NCBI GenBank assembly: GCA_934229395.1
Contig: CAKQDL010000008.1
Span: forward strand, 1-56,485
Source of the DNA: an uncultured Peptococcaceae bacterium
GTDB lineage: Bacteria; Bacillota; Peptococcia; Peptococcales; Peptococcaceae
DNA: 56,485 nt
Direction: 5' to 3'
Made by a program: the position numbers and the translations under genes. Shown one piece after another: positions 25,331 through 32,898 of this stretch. The first letter of the stretch is position 1, and every line of letters starts with the position of its first letter. The notes beneath the pieces were generated by a model. The model made no database searches, was not told where the DNA came from, and was given only the letters and a program-made list of their open reading frames with translations.

Positions 25331-26377
25331 TTAATGAGGTAATAATTCTTTTCTTACAAGGTTGGCGCGATGGATGTCGCGTTCTTCCTCGTTTAATGGT
25401 GCGCCCTTTTCAAAGGACACATAGCCAGGATGCACCTTAATGAGGAGTGCATCGATGGTTTCTAGGCTCAAGCCTTCCACAAGGGATAGGCTAACGCCAA
25501 GTCTTACGGTAGATAAAAGCGCGTAGGCTTCCTTGCTCGTAAGACGTCTTGCATAGGCCAGGTTGCCTAGTGCGCGGTAGCATTGGTCACTGAGGGCTGT
25601 CTTGTTTTTTAGAAGCGCTTCGCGCAGTGCGCGTTCAAGACCAACAATCTGCTTGGTTGCAGCGCCTAGACCGGCCAAAATATCTTCTTCGCTGCGGCCT
25701 AAGGTGACTTGGTTAGAAAGCTGGTACAAATTGCCAGTGGCTTCGCTGCCTTCACCTTGGAAACCTCTTAGGGTGAGGCCCATCTTGCCAACCTGCTGCA
25801 AGGCACCTCTTTTGTTGCTTTGGGCCAACACCGGCAAGTGCAGCATCACCGAAGCACGCAAGCCCGTGCCCAAATTGGTTGGGCAGGATGAAAGATAGCC
25901 AAAGGCGTTTGTAAATGCATAGTCGCCATGCTGGGCCAGTTTGTCATCCAAGGCCGAAGCCTCCTGCCACGCATCGCCCAAATCTAGGCCAGAGCGGAAC
26001 ACCTGCATGCGCAAATGATCCTCCTCGTTGACCATGATGGACTGGGATAAGTCTTCGTTGAGCACCACGGCGCGCTTGCGCTCGTCCTCACGCCCATGCT
26101 CTGGGCTAATGAGGTGACTTGCAACGAGGCCGTCCTTTTCGCTTTGCGAGGTGGTATCTAGACGGTAAAAGCTATAGGATGGATGGGCCTGTGTAAAATC
26201 CAGCACGCGTTTCCACACGCGCATGGCCTCTTCATCGTCCTGCTTCACCGGAAAGCGTTCGGCTGCGAAGTTTCTTGCAAGGCGCACACGCGTGGAAACA
26301 ACAACATCGTTGTCCTTGCCGGTGCCTGCGCACCATGCCGGCGTCTTACTTTTTAGAAGCTCATTGATTGTCTGCAT
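25331..26377 (-). CDS. mcsB: Protein-arginine kinase McsB
   Basis: A 348-residue protein of the phosphagen (guanidino) kinase fold that phosphorylates arginines on proteins and so marks them for ClpCP. Signatures: VVSTRVRLARNF (28-32 is the STRVR nucleotide-contact motif), NEEDHLRMQ (acidic residues of the catalytic site at 117-121) and the conserved cysteine 165 in CPTNLGTG. It overlaps mcsA by 17 nt, consistent with coupled synthesis of the McsA-McsB pair. It also inactivates CtsR during stress. Confidence 0.97.
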   Translation of the reverse strand: MQTINELLKSKTPAWCAGTGKDNDVVVSTRVRLARNFAAERFPVKQDDEEAMRVWKRVLDFTQAHPSYSFYRLDTTSQSEKDGLVASHLISPEHGREDERKRAVVLNEDLSQSIMVNEEDHLRMQVFRSGLDLGDAWQEASALDDKLAQHGDYAFTNAFGYLSSCPTNLGTGLRASVMLHLPVLAQSNKRGALQQVGKMGLTLRGFQGEGSEATGNLYQLSNQVTLGRSEEDILAGLGAATKQIVGLERALREALLKNKTALSDQCYRALGNLAYARRLTSKEAYALLSTVRLGVSLSLVEGLSLETIDALLIKVHPGYVSFEKGAPLNEEERDIHRANLVRKELLPH

Positions 26378-26963
26378 TGTGGTCCTCCCCAGCCTCTAGG
26401 GCTTTGATGGCGTCACGCAACTTGCAAGCCTCTTCAAAGTTTTCTTCCTCAATGGCCTGCTGCATTTGCGCTCTGAGCTTATCTACTTCGCTCATAGGTT
26501 TTTCTTCTTGCACCTCTTGCTTTGGCACGTCTTCTTTCACAGCAGCGCTATCGTATGGCTTTTTGCCAAGGTGTTCGCTGCCGCTGTGGAGCTGGCGCAA
26601 AAGTGGTGGCAAGGCGTCTGCAAAATGGTTGTAGCATTCGCTGCAGCCTAAGAGGCCGTTGCGTTGGAAATCCTCCCAGCTTGTGCCACATTTTGGACAA
26701 GCATCGAGGGTTTGCTTTTGTTTTTGGATACTGCTTTCGCCGCCGAGCTTAAAGAATGGTTCAAACCAATTGCTCAAGCTAGGGGCGCCAAAGAAATCGT
26801 CTGCAAAAAAGTCGTTATTAAAGAAGGAGCCAAAGTTGTTGCCCCAGCTGTGCCCTTCCTTTGCGGCACATTCGCTGCAGAGATGTTCGGTGTGGGAAAC
26901 ACCGTTGATGATGGCTTGTTTATGAACAGTAGCCTCACGCTGTTTACATTTTTCACATAACAT
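26361..26963 (-). CDS. mcsA: McsB activator McsA
   Basis: A 200-residue protein with CXXC zinc pairs (CEKC and CSEC near the N-terminus, CPKC and CSEC near residues 90-105) and a C-terminal UVR motif (AIEEENFEEACKLRDAIKAL) that binds ClpC and McsB. It activates McsB kinase and is a redox and metal sensor in other Firmicutes. The middle stretch (about 37-80) is glycine- and phenylalanine-rich (NNFGSFFNNDFFADDFFG), unusually so. The ATG is preceded by AAGGAG. Confidence 0.95.
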   Translation of the reverse strand: MLCEKCKQREATVHKQAIINGVSHTEHLCSECAAKEGHSWGNNFGSFFNNDFFADDFFGAPSLSNWFEPFFKLGGESSIQKQKQTLDACPKCGTSWEDFQRNGLLGCSECYNHFADALPPLLRQLHSGSEHLGKKPYDSAAVKEDVPKQEVQEEKPMSEVDKLRAQMQQAIEEENFEEACKLRDAIKALEAGEDHNADNQ

Positions 26964-26969
26964 CTTACA

Positions 26970-27503
26970 TTACTCCTTTATGGTTTGTTTTTCATTGGAT
27001 GCCTTTGCATCCTGAGATTGACCCTCGCGGGTCTTTTTTGAGGTATCAAGGCTCATATGTGCCAAGAGATGCTGCATAAGATAAGCGCGCACCTCGTTGG
27101 TCGTCATTGGCTGTGGAAGCTGCAAGACACGATTTTTTAAAATAGCACTCAGTAGAGTCGCCACATCTGGCGGGAGAATATCCTCCTCTACCAAATAATT
27201 CAAAATACCCTCGCCTTCCTTTTCGGTCAGGCTTTGTCGGGACGCTTCCATCAGAGGACGAAAGTCTTGCTCGCTTTGGATAGGTACCGATTGAATACGT
27301 ACATAACCGCCGCCGCCACGTCTGGTTTCTACAATGTAACCATTACTTGGTGTGAAACGCGTGCGCAGCACATAATTGATTTGGCTCGGTACGCAACAGA
27401 ATTTTTCAGACAAAACGCTGCGCTGAACAATCACAAAGCCTTCGTCCTGTTGGGCCAGGAGTGTTTTGAGATAACGCTCAATTTCATGGGATAAGCTGCT
27501 CAT
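26970..27503 (-). CDS. ctsR: Class III stress repressor CtsR
   Basis: A 177-residue dimeric repressor with an N-terminal winged helix-turn-helix (CVPSQINYVLRTRF, then wing RRGGGGYVRI). Arg62 at the wing tip is the position whose phosphorylation by McsB releases CtsR from DNA in Bacillus. The C-terminal dimerisation domain carries ALLSAILKNRVLQL-type helices. The ATG at 27501-27503 is chosen because GAGGTGAG lies 8 nt upstream; the in-frame GTG at 27510-27512 is inside that site. It represses its own operon through the box at 27523-27539. Confidence 0.95.
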   Translation of the reverse strand: MSSLSHEIERYLKTLLAQQDEGFVIVQRSVLSEKFCCVPSQINYVLRTRFTPSNGYIVETRRGGGGYVRIQSVPIQSEQDFRPLMEASRQSLTEKEGEGILNYLVEEDILPPDVATLLSAILKNRVLQLPQPMTTNEVRAYLMQHLLAHMSLDTSKKTREGQSQDAKASNEKQTIKE

Positions 27504-27522
27504 GGTTCTCACCTCGCTTTCG

Positions 27523-27539
27523 TTTGACCTTTGTTAACC
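27523..27539 (-). promoter_or_regulatory. CtsR operator of the ctsR operon
   Basis: On the minus strand the sequence is GGTTAAC-AAA-GGTCAAA, two tandem heptads with a 3-nt spacer. It fits the CtsR consensus RGTCAAA-NAN-RGTCAAA with mismatches only in the first heptad. It lies directly downstream of the -10 box (27552-27557), so bound CtsR would block the polymerase. Confidence 0.85.
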
Positions 27540-27551
27540 TTTACACTGTTT

Positions 27552-27579
27552 ATTATACACGCGCGCAAAGATAAGTAAA
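27552..27579 (-). promoter_or_regulatory. Promoter of the ctsR operon
   Basis: The -10 is a perfect TATAAT on the minus strand (27552-27557). The -35 is weaker: TTTACT at 27574-27579 with a 16-bp spacer. Another GGTCAAA heptad (27580-27586) and a GGTCGAA (27591-27597), reading on the plus strand 4 nt apart, lie just upstream of the -35 and may be an auxiliary CtsR half-site pair. Confidence 0.75.
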
Positions 27580-27606
27580 GGTCAAACTATGGTCGAATTG
27601 ATATGT

Positions 27607-27646
27607 TAATCGTTTGTAATCGTTTATAATCATTGATAATCGTTAG
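27607..27646 (+). repeat. Four tandem 10-bp repeats in the ctsR-uvrC control region
   Basis: Four contiguous units TAATCGTTTG, TAATCGTTTA, TAATCATTGA and TAATCGTTAG share TAATC(G/A)TT and are exactly 10 bp apart, so the same DNA face is presented in each helical turn. This looks like a binding array for a DNA-binding protein, not a coding or structural repeat. The binder is unknown. Confidence 0.8.
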
Positions 27647-27667
27647 TTTTATTAGATAACCGATTAT

Positions 27668-27692
27668 TTTGACCTTCTTTGATCTTTTGACC
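27668..27692 (-). promoter_or_regulatory. Triple CtsR-like heptads upstream of uvrC
   Basis: On the minus strand GGTCAAA (27686-27692), GATCAAA (27678-27684) and GGTCAAA (27668-27674) follow each other. The last two have the consensus 3-nt spacing with the middle A (GAA). They end about 37 bp upstream of the uvrC -10 box, so CtsR could also act on uvrC. This is inference. Confidence 0.6.
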
Positions 27693-27725
27693 ATCCGCAG
27701 CTCTCTACCGTACGCGCCCAAAGTG

Positions 27726-27734
27726 TGCTATGAT
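27726..27734 (+). promoter_or_regulatory. Extended -10 promoter of uvrC
   Basis: TGCTATGAT contains TATGAT (27729-27734) with the TG of an extended -10. No good -35 lies 16-18 bp upstream, which suits an extended -10 promoter or one that needs an activator. Confidence 0.55.
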
Positions 27735-27762
27735 GGAAGAAGCAACAAAGGCAGGTGACATT

Positions 27763-29631
27763 ATGAACGATATCATCAAAGACAAGCTCGCCAAGCTACC
27801 GACAACGCCTGGCGTTTATTTAATGAAGGACAAGGACGGCACCATCATCTATGTAGGCAAGGCTGTGAACCTCAAAAACCGCGTGCGCTCCTACTTCCGC
27901 ACCCAGCCCAAGGAGGCTGTAAAAACAAAGGCCCTCGTGAGCAACATCGAGGACCTAGAGTATATTATTGTAGACAACGAAACCGAAGCCCTCGTTTTGG
28001 AGTGCAACCTCATAAAAAAATACCGTCCCAAGTACAACATCAGCCTCAAGGACGGCAAAACCTATCCCTATTTGCGCATCACAAACGAGGACTATCCAAA
28101 GTATTTCATCACGCGCCAGGTCATCCGCGATGGCTCGCGCTATTTTGGCCCCTATCCCAATGTAAGTGAGCTGCGCGACACCGTAGAGCTCATGCAAAAG
28201 ATTTTTCCAGCGCGCACCTGCTCCGATGTACAGTTCAACAAAGGCGAGGCCTGTCTCAACAAGCACCTTGGCATTTGCCCAGCGCCTTGCGTTGGCGCCA
28301 TCAGCAAAGACAAATACAACGCCATGATTGATGAGGTGGCGCAGTTTTTTGGCGGCCACACTGAAGGCCTTCACAAACGTCTTGAAGCAGAAATGCTTGC
28401 AGCCTCAGAAGACCTTGATTTTGAGCTGGCCGCCGAAAAACGTGACCAAGTGCGTGCCATCGACGCCATTATGAACCGACAAAAGGCCACCCGCGGCCAA
28501 AAGGACAACCACGACGTGGTGGCCATGGCCCGCAACGACCTCGGTGTAATGATGCAGATTTTCTTTGTGCGCGCCGGCAAAATCATTGGCCGCGAATCCT
28601 ATCCCCTCCATGCCAACAAAAACGACAGCGACGAAGAGGTTTTTTCGAGCTTTATCAAGCAATTCTACCTTGCTCAGGAGGCTGTGCCAAAAACCATCTA
28701 TATCGACCTCCATTTTGAGGACGAAGCCCTTTTGGAGAACCTCCTCAGTGAAAAGCACGGGCAAAAGGTCCATTTTCATCAGCCCCAAGCCGGTGATACC
28801 AAGGCCCTTATGGACCTTGTGCGGCGCAACGCCAAGGAAGCTTTGAACAAACGCCTTTTGACCAACGATATTGCTCAAAAGCGTACCGAAGGCGCCTTGG
28901 CCGATTTGCAGGAATACTTGGGTCTTGAGAAACTGCCCAACCGCATCGAATGCTACGACATATCCAACATTCAAGGCACCGACAGCGTGGCCTCGATGGT
29001 TGTTTTTGTGGCCGGCAAACCCATGAAAAGCCAATACCGCCATTTTAAGATTAAAACCGTTGAAGGGCCCAACGACTTTGCAAGCATGTATGAGGTCATC
29101 ACGCGCCGCTTCCGCAACGCCCGCGAGGAAATTGAAAAAGGCTTTAAGATGGGCAAATTTGCTTGGCTGCCTGACCTTGTGATTATTGACGGTGGCAAGG
29201 GCCAGCTCGCCTACGCACGCCGCGCCATGCGTGAACAGGGCTATGACTATTTGCCCACCTTTGGTCTGGCCAAGCAAGAGGAGCTCCTTTTTAAGGAAGG
29301 CGAAGACCTGCCTGTGGTACTCCCGCGCCAATCCTATGCCCTCTATCTCATTCAGCGCGTGCGCGATGAATCGCACCGTTTTGCCATTACCTACCACCGC
29401 TCACTGCGTGGCAAGCGCCAACTCGCCTCTATTCTTGACGATATTCCCGGCATTGGCAAGAAACGCAAGGAGAATCTCTTGACCCATTTCGGTTCATTTA
29501 GTAAAATTCAAGGTGCAAGCATAGATGAACTCGCCGAAGCGCCAGGCATCAGCCCCGCGCTGGCCGAAAATATCTATACCTATCTCAAGACGCACCAAGA
29601 CTTGCAAGCGCGTCTAAAGCTGAAACAGTAA
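27763..29631 (+). CDS. uvrC: UvrABC excinuclease subunit C
   Basis: A 622-residue nuclease that makes both incisions in nucleotide excision repair. Domains in order: GIY-YIG nuclease (GVYLMKDKDGTIIYVGKAVN), a cysteine cluster region (ARTCSDVQFNKGEACLNKHL), UVR motif for UvrB binding (EDLDFELAAEKRDQVRAI), RNase H-like 5' nuclease (IECYDISNIQGTDSVASMVV), and tandem helix-hairpin-helix (DIPGIGKKRKENLLTHFGSF). The ATG at 27763 follows AGGTGA; the in-frame ATG at 27730 overlaps the -10 box and is rejected. It is divergent from ctsR, with CtsR-like heptads in its upstream region. Confidence 0.96.
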   Translation: MNDIIKDKLAKLPTTPGVYLMKDKDGTIIYVGKAVNLKNRVRSYFRTQPKEAVKTKALVSNIEDLEYIIVDNETEALVLECNLIKKYRPKYNISLKDGKTYPYLRITNEDYPKYFITRQVIRDGSRYFGPYPNVSELRDTVELMQKIFPARTCSDVQFNKGEACLNKHLGICPAPCVGAISKDKYNAMIDEVAQFFGGHTEGLHKRLEAEMLAASEDLDFELAAEKRDQVRAIDAIMNRQKATRGQKDNHDVVAMARNDLGVMMQIFFVRAGKIIGRESYPLHANKNDSDEEVFSSFIKQFYLAQEAVPKTIYIDLHFEDEALLENLLSEKHGQKVHFHQPQAGDTKALMDLVRRNAKEALNKRLLTNDIAQKRTEGALADLQEYLGLEKLPNRIECYDISNIQGTDSVASMVVFVAGKPMKSQYRHFKIKTVEGPNDFASMYEVITRRFRNAREEIEKGFKMGKFAWLPDLVIIDGGKGQLAYARRAMREQGYDYLPTFGLAKQEELLFKEGEDLPVVLPRQSYALYLIQRVRDESHRFAITYHRSLRGKRQLASILDDIPGIGKKRKENLLTHFGSFSKIQGASIDELAEAPGISPALAENIYTYLKTHQDLQARLKLKQ

Positions 29632-29652
29632 TCTCTGGAAAGGAGTTTCTTT

Positions 29653-29994
29653 ATGAAATCTATTATTGTTCGCATTTTGTCTTATTCTCTCGGCCTTTAT
29701 CTCACAGCACAGCTGGTACAAGGCCTTTATTACGATACAGTAGGCGCCCTTATATTTGGTGCCATTGTCCTGGCCATTGTCGACTCAATTGTGAAGCCTG
29801 TCGTCATGCTCCTCACCTTGCCAATCAACCTCATGACCATTGGTCTTTTCACCTTCGTTGTAAACGGGCTCATGCTCAAGATTACAGCCATGATTGTTCC
29901 AGGCTTAGACGTTGGCGGCTTCTTCGTTACCGTTTTTGCAGCCCTCGTGCTCACCGTCATTTCAACCATCATCTCTTGGCTTATCAGCGACTAA
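29653..29994 (+). CDS. Small membrane protein of the phage-holin-4 superfamily (YvlD-like)
   Basis: A 113-residue protein with four hydrophobic segments (about 4-24, 30-52, 58-80 and 86-111), with conserved polar elements DSIVKPVVMLLTLPINLMT and ITAMIVPGLDVGGF. It belongs to the bacterial family annotated as phage holin family 4; chromosomal members such as YvlD are linked to envelope stress rather than phage lysis. AAAGGAG precedes the ATG. It is 21 nt after uvrC and ends at a terminator, so it is co-transcribed with uvrC. Confidence 0.85.
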   Translation: MKSIIVRILSYSLGLYLTAQLVQGLYYDTVGALIFGAIVLAIVDSIVKPVVMLLTLPINLMTIGLFTFVVNGLMLKITAMIVPGLDVGGFFVTVFAALVLTVISTIISWLISD

Positions 29995-29996
29995 AA

Positions 29997-30042
29997 CAAA
30001 ACGCCGCCCGCCGTGCTACCAAGCACAATGGGTGGCGTTTTG
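29997..30042. terminator. Bidirectional terminator after the uvrC operon
   Basis: CAAAACGCCGCCC and GGGTGGCGTTTTG pair over 13 bp, with an inner GTGCT/AGCAC stem. T-rich sequence follows on both strands, so it can also end the minus-strand stalk-domain gene, whose stop lies 53 nt away. Confidence 0.88.
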
Positions 30043-30095
30043 TTGTATGATCCATAAATACATTTATTTGAAAGACCCAAAGGCCGTTTCAGCGG

Positions 30096-31157
30096 TTATT
30101 TACTTTGGGTAAGTGCTGCTACATCCACCTCGTGACGGTTGCCGTCTAGGTCTGTGGCGATAAGCATGCCGTTTTTCATGGTGAGAGTGCATTCGTTGAT
30201 GGCAAACCCTACGTCTACCATTTGACGGTCGACGCTGTCACCAATTTTTGCTATATAAAGGCGGTTGGCGTCGATGCTAAAACCACCTTGATAAAGGCCA
30301 TCGGTGGAATACAGATAGGTGCCATCGGTGGTGTAATCGGAGGATTGAACGACTTTACCTAGATAGGTGGCTTGGACTCCACCATCTCTTTTGTAGCCTA
30401 CTACGTCCATCATATGGTCTTTGTTTGCTACGCTTGCGCGATAGACACCTGTGGTCATTTGGTTAGCAATGACTTTTGGATGCTTGAACCAGATGTCGCT
30501 TTTGTTGTCACTAACAAACCACTCTGCTATAGGGGATGGCATGGCAACGAAGGCACTTTCATGATTTTTGCTATCCTCTAGCTTCAAATAGAGCTTGTTG
30601 GCTTGCTCTGCGCCTCTTCCATAGTCAAGGTCTACGCTGTACGGTTTGCCTGCTACGGTCAGTTTCTTTACAAAATACGGATCGTCGTTGTTGTCCCAGT
30701 TTTCTTGGGTGATGGTGACGGTGCGTGTGTCGTTGTTCCAATCGACCTTACCAAAGGTTTGGGCCAAGGCACGTGCTGGCACGTAGGCGCGTCCTTGGAC
30801 GCTGATGGCCATTTCTGTATCCATATCGATGCGTTCACCCTTGGCATAAAAATATTCTACATTTGGCTTAAAGATGGCGTGGAAATTGTTTTTGTCGTTT
30901 TCAATGTACACATTGCCGTCCGCATAGGTCACTGTGCAATCTAAGGTTTCGCTAATGACGCGCAGCGGCAGCATGGTGCGTCCTGCACTTGTAATATAAG
31001 GTGCGCCAATGGTTGCATCGGTATAGACGGCTTTGCCATTGACCACAAGGCTTACATCAGTGCTGTCTGCCTATGCTGGCGATGCACCGAGCACCCCTGC
31101 ACAAAGTGCCGCAGCTGCGCAAAGTGACACCGTTCTCTTTAAGATTCTTTCTTTCAT
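30096..31157 (-). pseudogene. Exported stalk-domain (copper amine oxidase N-terminal-like) protein with amber stop in the signal peptide
   Basis: From an ATG at 31155-31157, 8 nt after AGGAGG, the frame encodes MKERILKRTVSLCAAAALCA and the rest of a signal peptide ending GASPA. A TAG follows at 31071-31073, and the same frame continues with ADSTDVSLVVNGKAV to 30096. The mature part (about 325 residues) has the stalk-domain pattern of the copper amine oxidase N-terminal family: RTMLPLRVISETLDCTV, then GRAYVPARALAQTFGKVDWN, followed by a beta-rich C-terminal region. Such domains are common in surface proteins of anaerobic Firmicutes. A single-base change in a SPAYADS-like cleavage site would explain the TAG. 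Unless it is suppressed or a sequencing error, no exported product is made. Confidence 0.85.
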
Positions 31158-31193
31158 TGTCATAACCTCCTAGGTCGTTTTTCCTTTGCCTTA

Positions 31194-31222
31194 ATGCTAA
31201 AGGGTTTTATCTGATTATTCAA
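31194..31222 (-). promoter_or_regulatory. Promoter of the stalk-domain gene
   Basis: On the minus strand TTGAAT (31217-31222) and TAGCAT (31194-31199) are 17 bp apart. The predicted start of transcription is about 30 nt before the start codon. A short hairpin (TTAACCA/TGGTTGA) overlaps the -35 region. Confidence 0.6.
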
Positions 31223-31275
31223 CCACTTATTGGTTAAAATAGCAGAATTGCACGATGGAGCGTTTGTTTTTTTGC

Positions 31276-31596
31276 TTATTTCTGGCGTTTTGGGTTGGCT
31301 GGGAACCAGCCTTTGGCGACGCGTTTTTCTTGTTCCTTAGCTTCACCAATGCCCCAAATGGCGGAGAAGCCAAAGATGGCGATGACGGTGCTTAGCATGG
31401 TGTTTTTGATGCGCAAGGAAAGGCTCACGCAGATACCACCAATAAAACCGAAGAGGGCCGCACAGACCTTGCTGCCTAGGTGGTATTCACCCTTAATCAC
31501 GATTGGGTGCCAAATGCCAATACATAGGAAGGACAAAAAGCCAATGATGAGACCCTTGAAGTTGCGCTCGTGCGCGTATTCCTTTAAAAATGCCAT
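31276..31596 (-). CDS. DUF4491 family membrane protein
   Basis: A 106-residue protein that matches the DUF4491 family pattern: FKGLIIGFLSFLCIGIWHPI near the start and EKRVAKGWFPANPKR at the end. Three to four hydrophobic segments are visible (about 13-33, 42-60 and 65-85). Function unknown. The start at 31594-31596 follows AGGAGAT; upstream in-frame ATGs would run through the ftsZ terminator and are rejected. It follows ftsZ but is separated from it by that terminator; no clear own promoter was found. Confidence 0.82.
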   Translation of the reverse strand: MAFLKEYAHERNFKGLIIGFLSFLCIGIWHPIVIKGEYHLGSKVCAALFGFIGGICVSLSLRIKNTMLSTVIAIFGFSAIWGIGEAKEQEKRVAKGWFPANPKRQK

Positions 31597-31618
31597 GGTA
31601 TATCTCCTCTTCTTCTGT

Positions 31619-31656
31619 AAAAAAGCCTTCTCTTCATGCGAGGAGAAGGCTTTTAT
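31619..31656 (-). terminator. Terminator after ftsZ
   Basis: AAAAGCCTTCTC and GAGAAGGCTTTT form a 12-bp stem with a 10-nt loop. On the minus strand it ends in six T. It closes the dcw/ftsZ transcript. Confidence 0.9.
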
Positions 31657-31674
31657 TATGCTCATACTCAACAA

Positions 31675-32784
31675 TTAGCGTCTGTTCTTGAGGAAATCTG
31701 GGATTCTTACATCTTCGTAAGCGCCAGATGGGGAACGACGGGTGGTGGTTGGGTTTTGGCGTGGTGCTTGTGCTTGATGAGCACGTGGTTCTGCCTTTGG
31801 TTGGCTTGCTTGATACATTTGCTCTTCTGCAGAAACGCGTGCAAAGCCTGTGGCAATAACAGTTACGCGGATATCATCCTTGGCACCTGGATCGTCTATT
31901 ACACCAAAGATAACGTCTGGTTCGCCACCGGTTGCATCGTTGATGTAGTCAACAGCTTCTTGGGTTTCCATAAGGGTTGGGTTTTGACCGCTGATGTTGA
32001 TGAGAAGAGCGGTTGCACCTTGAATGGAGGTTTCAAGAAGTGGGGAAGAAATAGCGGCCTTTGCTGCTGCAATGGCGCGGTCTTCGCCCTTACCAACACC
32101 AACACCCATGAGTGCGGTACCGGTATTTTGCATGGTTGAGCGTACGTCTGCAAAGTCGAGGTTGATCATTGCATTCTTGGTGATGGTATCAGCGATACCT
32201 TGTACACCTTGACGGAGTACGTCATCGGCATATTCGAAGGCTTCCTTCATGGTCATTTCCTTACTAGCGATTTCAAGAAGACGATCGTTAGGGATGGTGA
32301 CCAAGGAGTCTACCTTGCTGATGAGTTCTTCAATGCCTTCGATGGCATTCTTTTGACGCTTGCGGCCTTCAAACTTGAATGGCTTGGTTACAACACCGAT
32401 GGTGAGAGCGCCTTGGCTCTTGGCGATTTCTGCCACAACGGCTGCTGCACCGGTACCGGTACCACCACCCATACCTGCGGTAACGAATACAAGGTCGGCA
32501 CCTTCGAGGGCTGCTGCGATTTCTTCGCGGCTTTCTTCTGCTGCCTTTTGGCCGATTTCAGGGTTACCACCGGCACCAAGGCCACGGGTAAGCTTGACGC
32601 CGATTTGGATTTTGGTATCAGCGTTGGACTGAGCCAAAACTTGAGCGTCGGTATTAGCTACAATAAATTCTACATTGTCTACGCTGGTAGCAATCATGCG
32701 TTCTACGGCATTACCGCCGCCACCGCCGACGCCGATGACTTTAATTACGGCGACGTTGTTGTCTTTATCTTCAAATTGGAACAT
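31675..32784 (-). CDS. ftsZ: Cell division protein FtsZ
   Basis: A 369-residue tubulin-like GTPase that forms the cytokinetic ring. The GTP-binding signature GGGTGTG is at residues 106-112, the synergy (T7) loop region is NAMINLDFADVRSTM, and an acidic/proline-glutamine-rich linker (about 318-355) leads to the conserved C-terminal peptide DVRIPDFLKNRR, which binds FtsA, SepF or ZapA-type partners. GGAGGG precedes the ATG. It has its own promoter (32825-32853) in addition to read-through from the dcw genes. Confidence 0.98.
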   Translation of the reverse strand: MFQFEDKDNNVAVIKVIGVGGGGGNAVERMIATSVDNVEFIVANTDAQVLAQSNADTKIQIGVKLTRGLGAGGNPEIGQKAAEESREEIAAALEGADLVFVTAGMGGGTGTGAAAVVAEIAKSQGALTIGVVTKPFKFEGRKRQKNAIEGIEELISKVDSLVTIPNDRLLEIASKEMTMKEAFEYADDVLRQGVQGIADTITKNAMINLDFADVRSTMQNTGTALMGVGVGKGEDRAIAAAKAAISSPLLETSIQGATALLINISGQNPTLMETQEAVDYINDATGGEPDVIFGVIDDPGAKDDIRVTVIATGFARVSAEEQMYQASQPKAEPRAHQAQAPRQNPTTTRRSPSGAYEDVRIPDFLKNRR

Positions 32785-32824
32785 CCATATCCCTCCACAA
32801 AGTATTTCTTGCTTTATTGTTTTA

Positions 32825-32853
32825 ATAATATACTATTCAAGAGTTCCATGCAA
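32825..32853 (-). promoter_or_regulatory. Internal promoter of ftsZ
   Basis: On the minus strand TTGCAT (32848-32853) and TATTAT (32825-32830) are exactly 17 bp apart, with the start of transcription about 35 nt before the ftsZ ATG. The -35 is identical to that of the S10 operon. The remaining intergenic sequence (32854-32898) can form a weak TCACA/TGTGA hairpin without a T-run. Confidence 0.8.
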
Positions 32854-32898
32854 ATATTTTTCACAGATTCTTACTGATTTGTGACTATTAGCACCTAT

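Noticed and set aside
27504..27512. GTG at 27510-27512 as the ctsR start (and the GTG at 35697-35699 as the murC start)
   Set aside because: Both GTGs lie inside the ribosome binding site sequence; the next ATG in each case has correct spacing and gives the family N-terminus.
27607..27646. CRISPR-like or replication-origin repeats
   Set aside because: Units are only 10 bp and contiguous without spacers, and no DnaA boxes, cas genes or replication genes are near.
29653..29994. Phage lysis holin or prophage
   Set aside because: No phage genes are nearby; chromosomal members of this superfamily are common and the gene is tied to uvrC.
31071..31073. TAG read as pyrrolysine
   Set aside because: It lies at a signal-peptide cleavage site, not in a methylamine methyltransferase; TAG is used as an ordinary stop elsewhere in the window (for example at 4290-4292).
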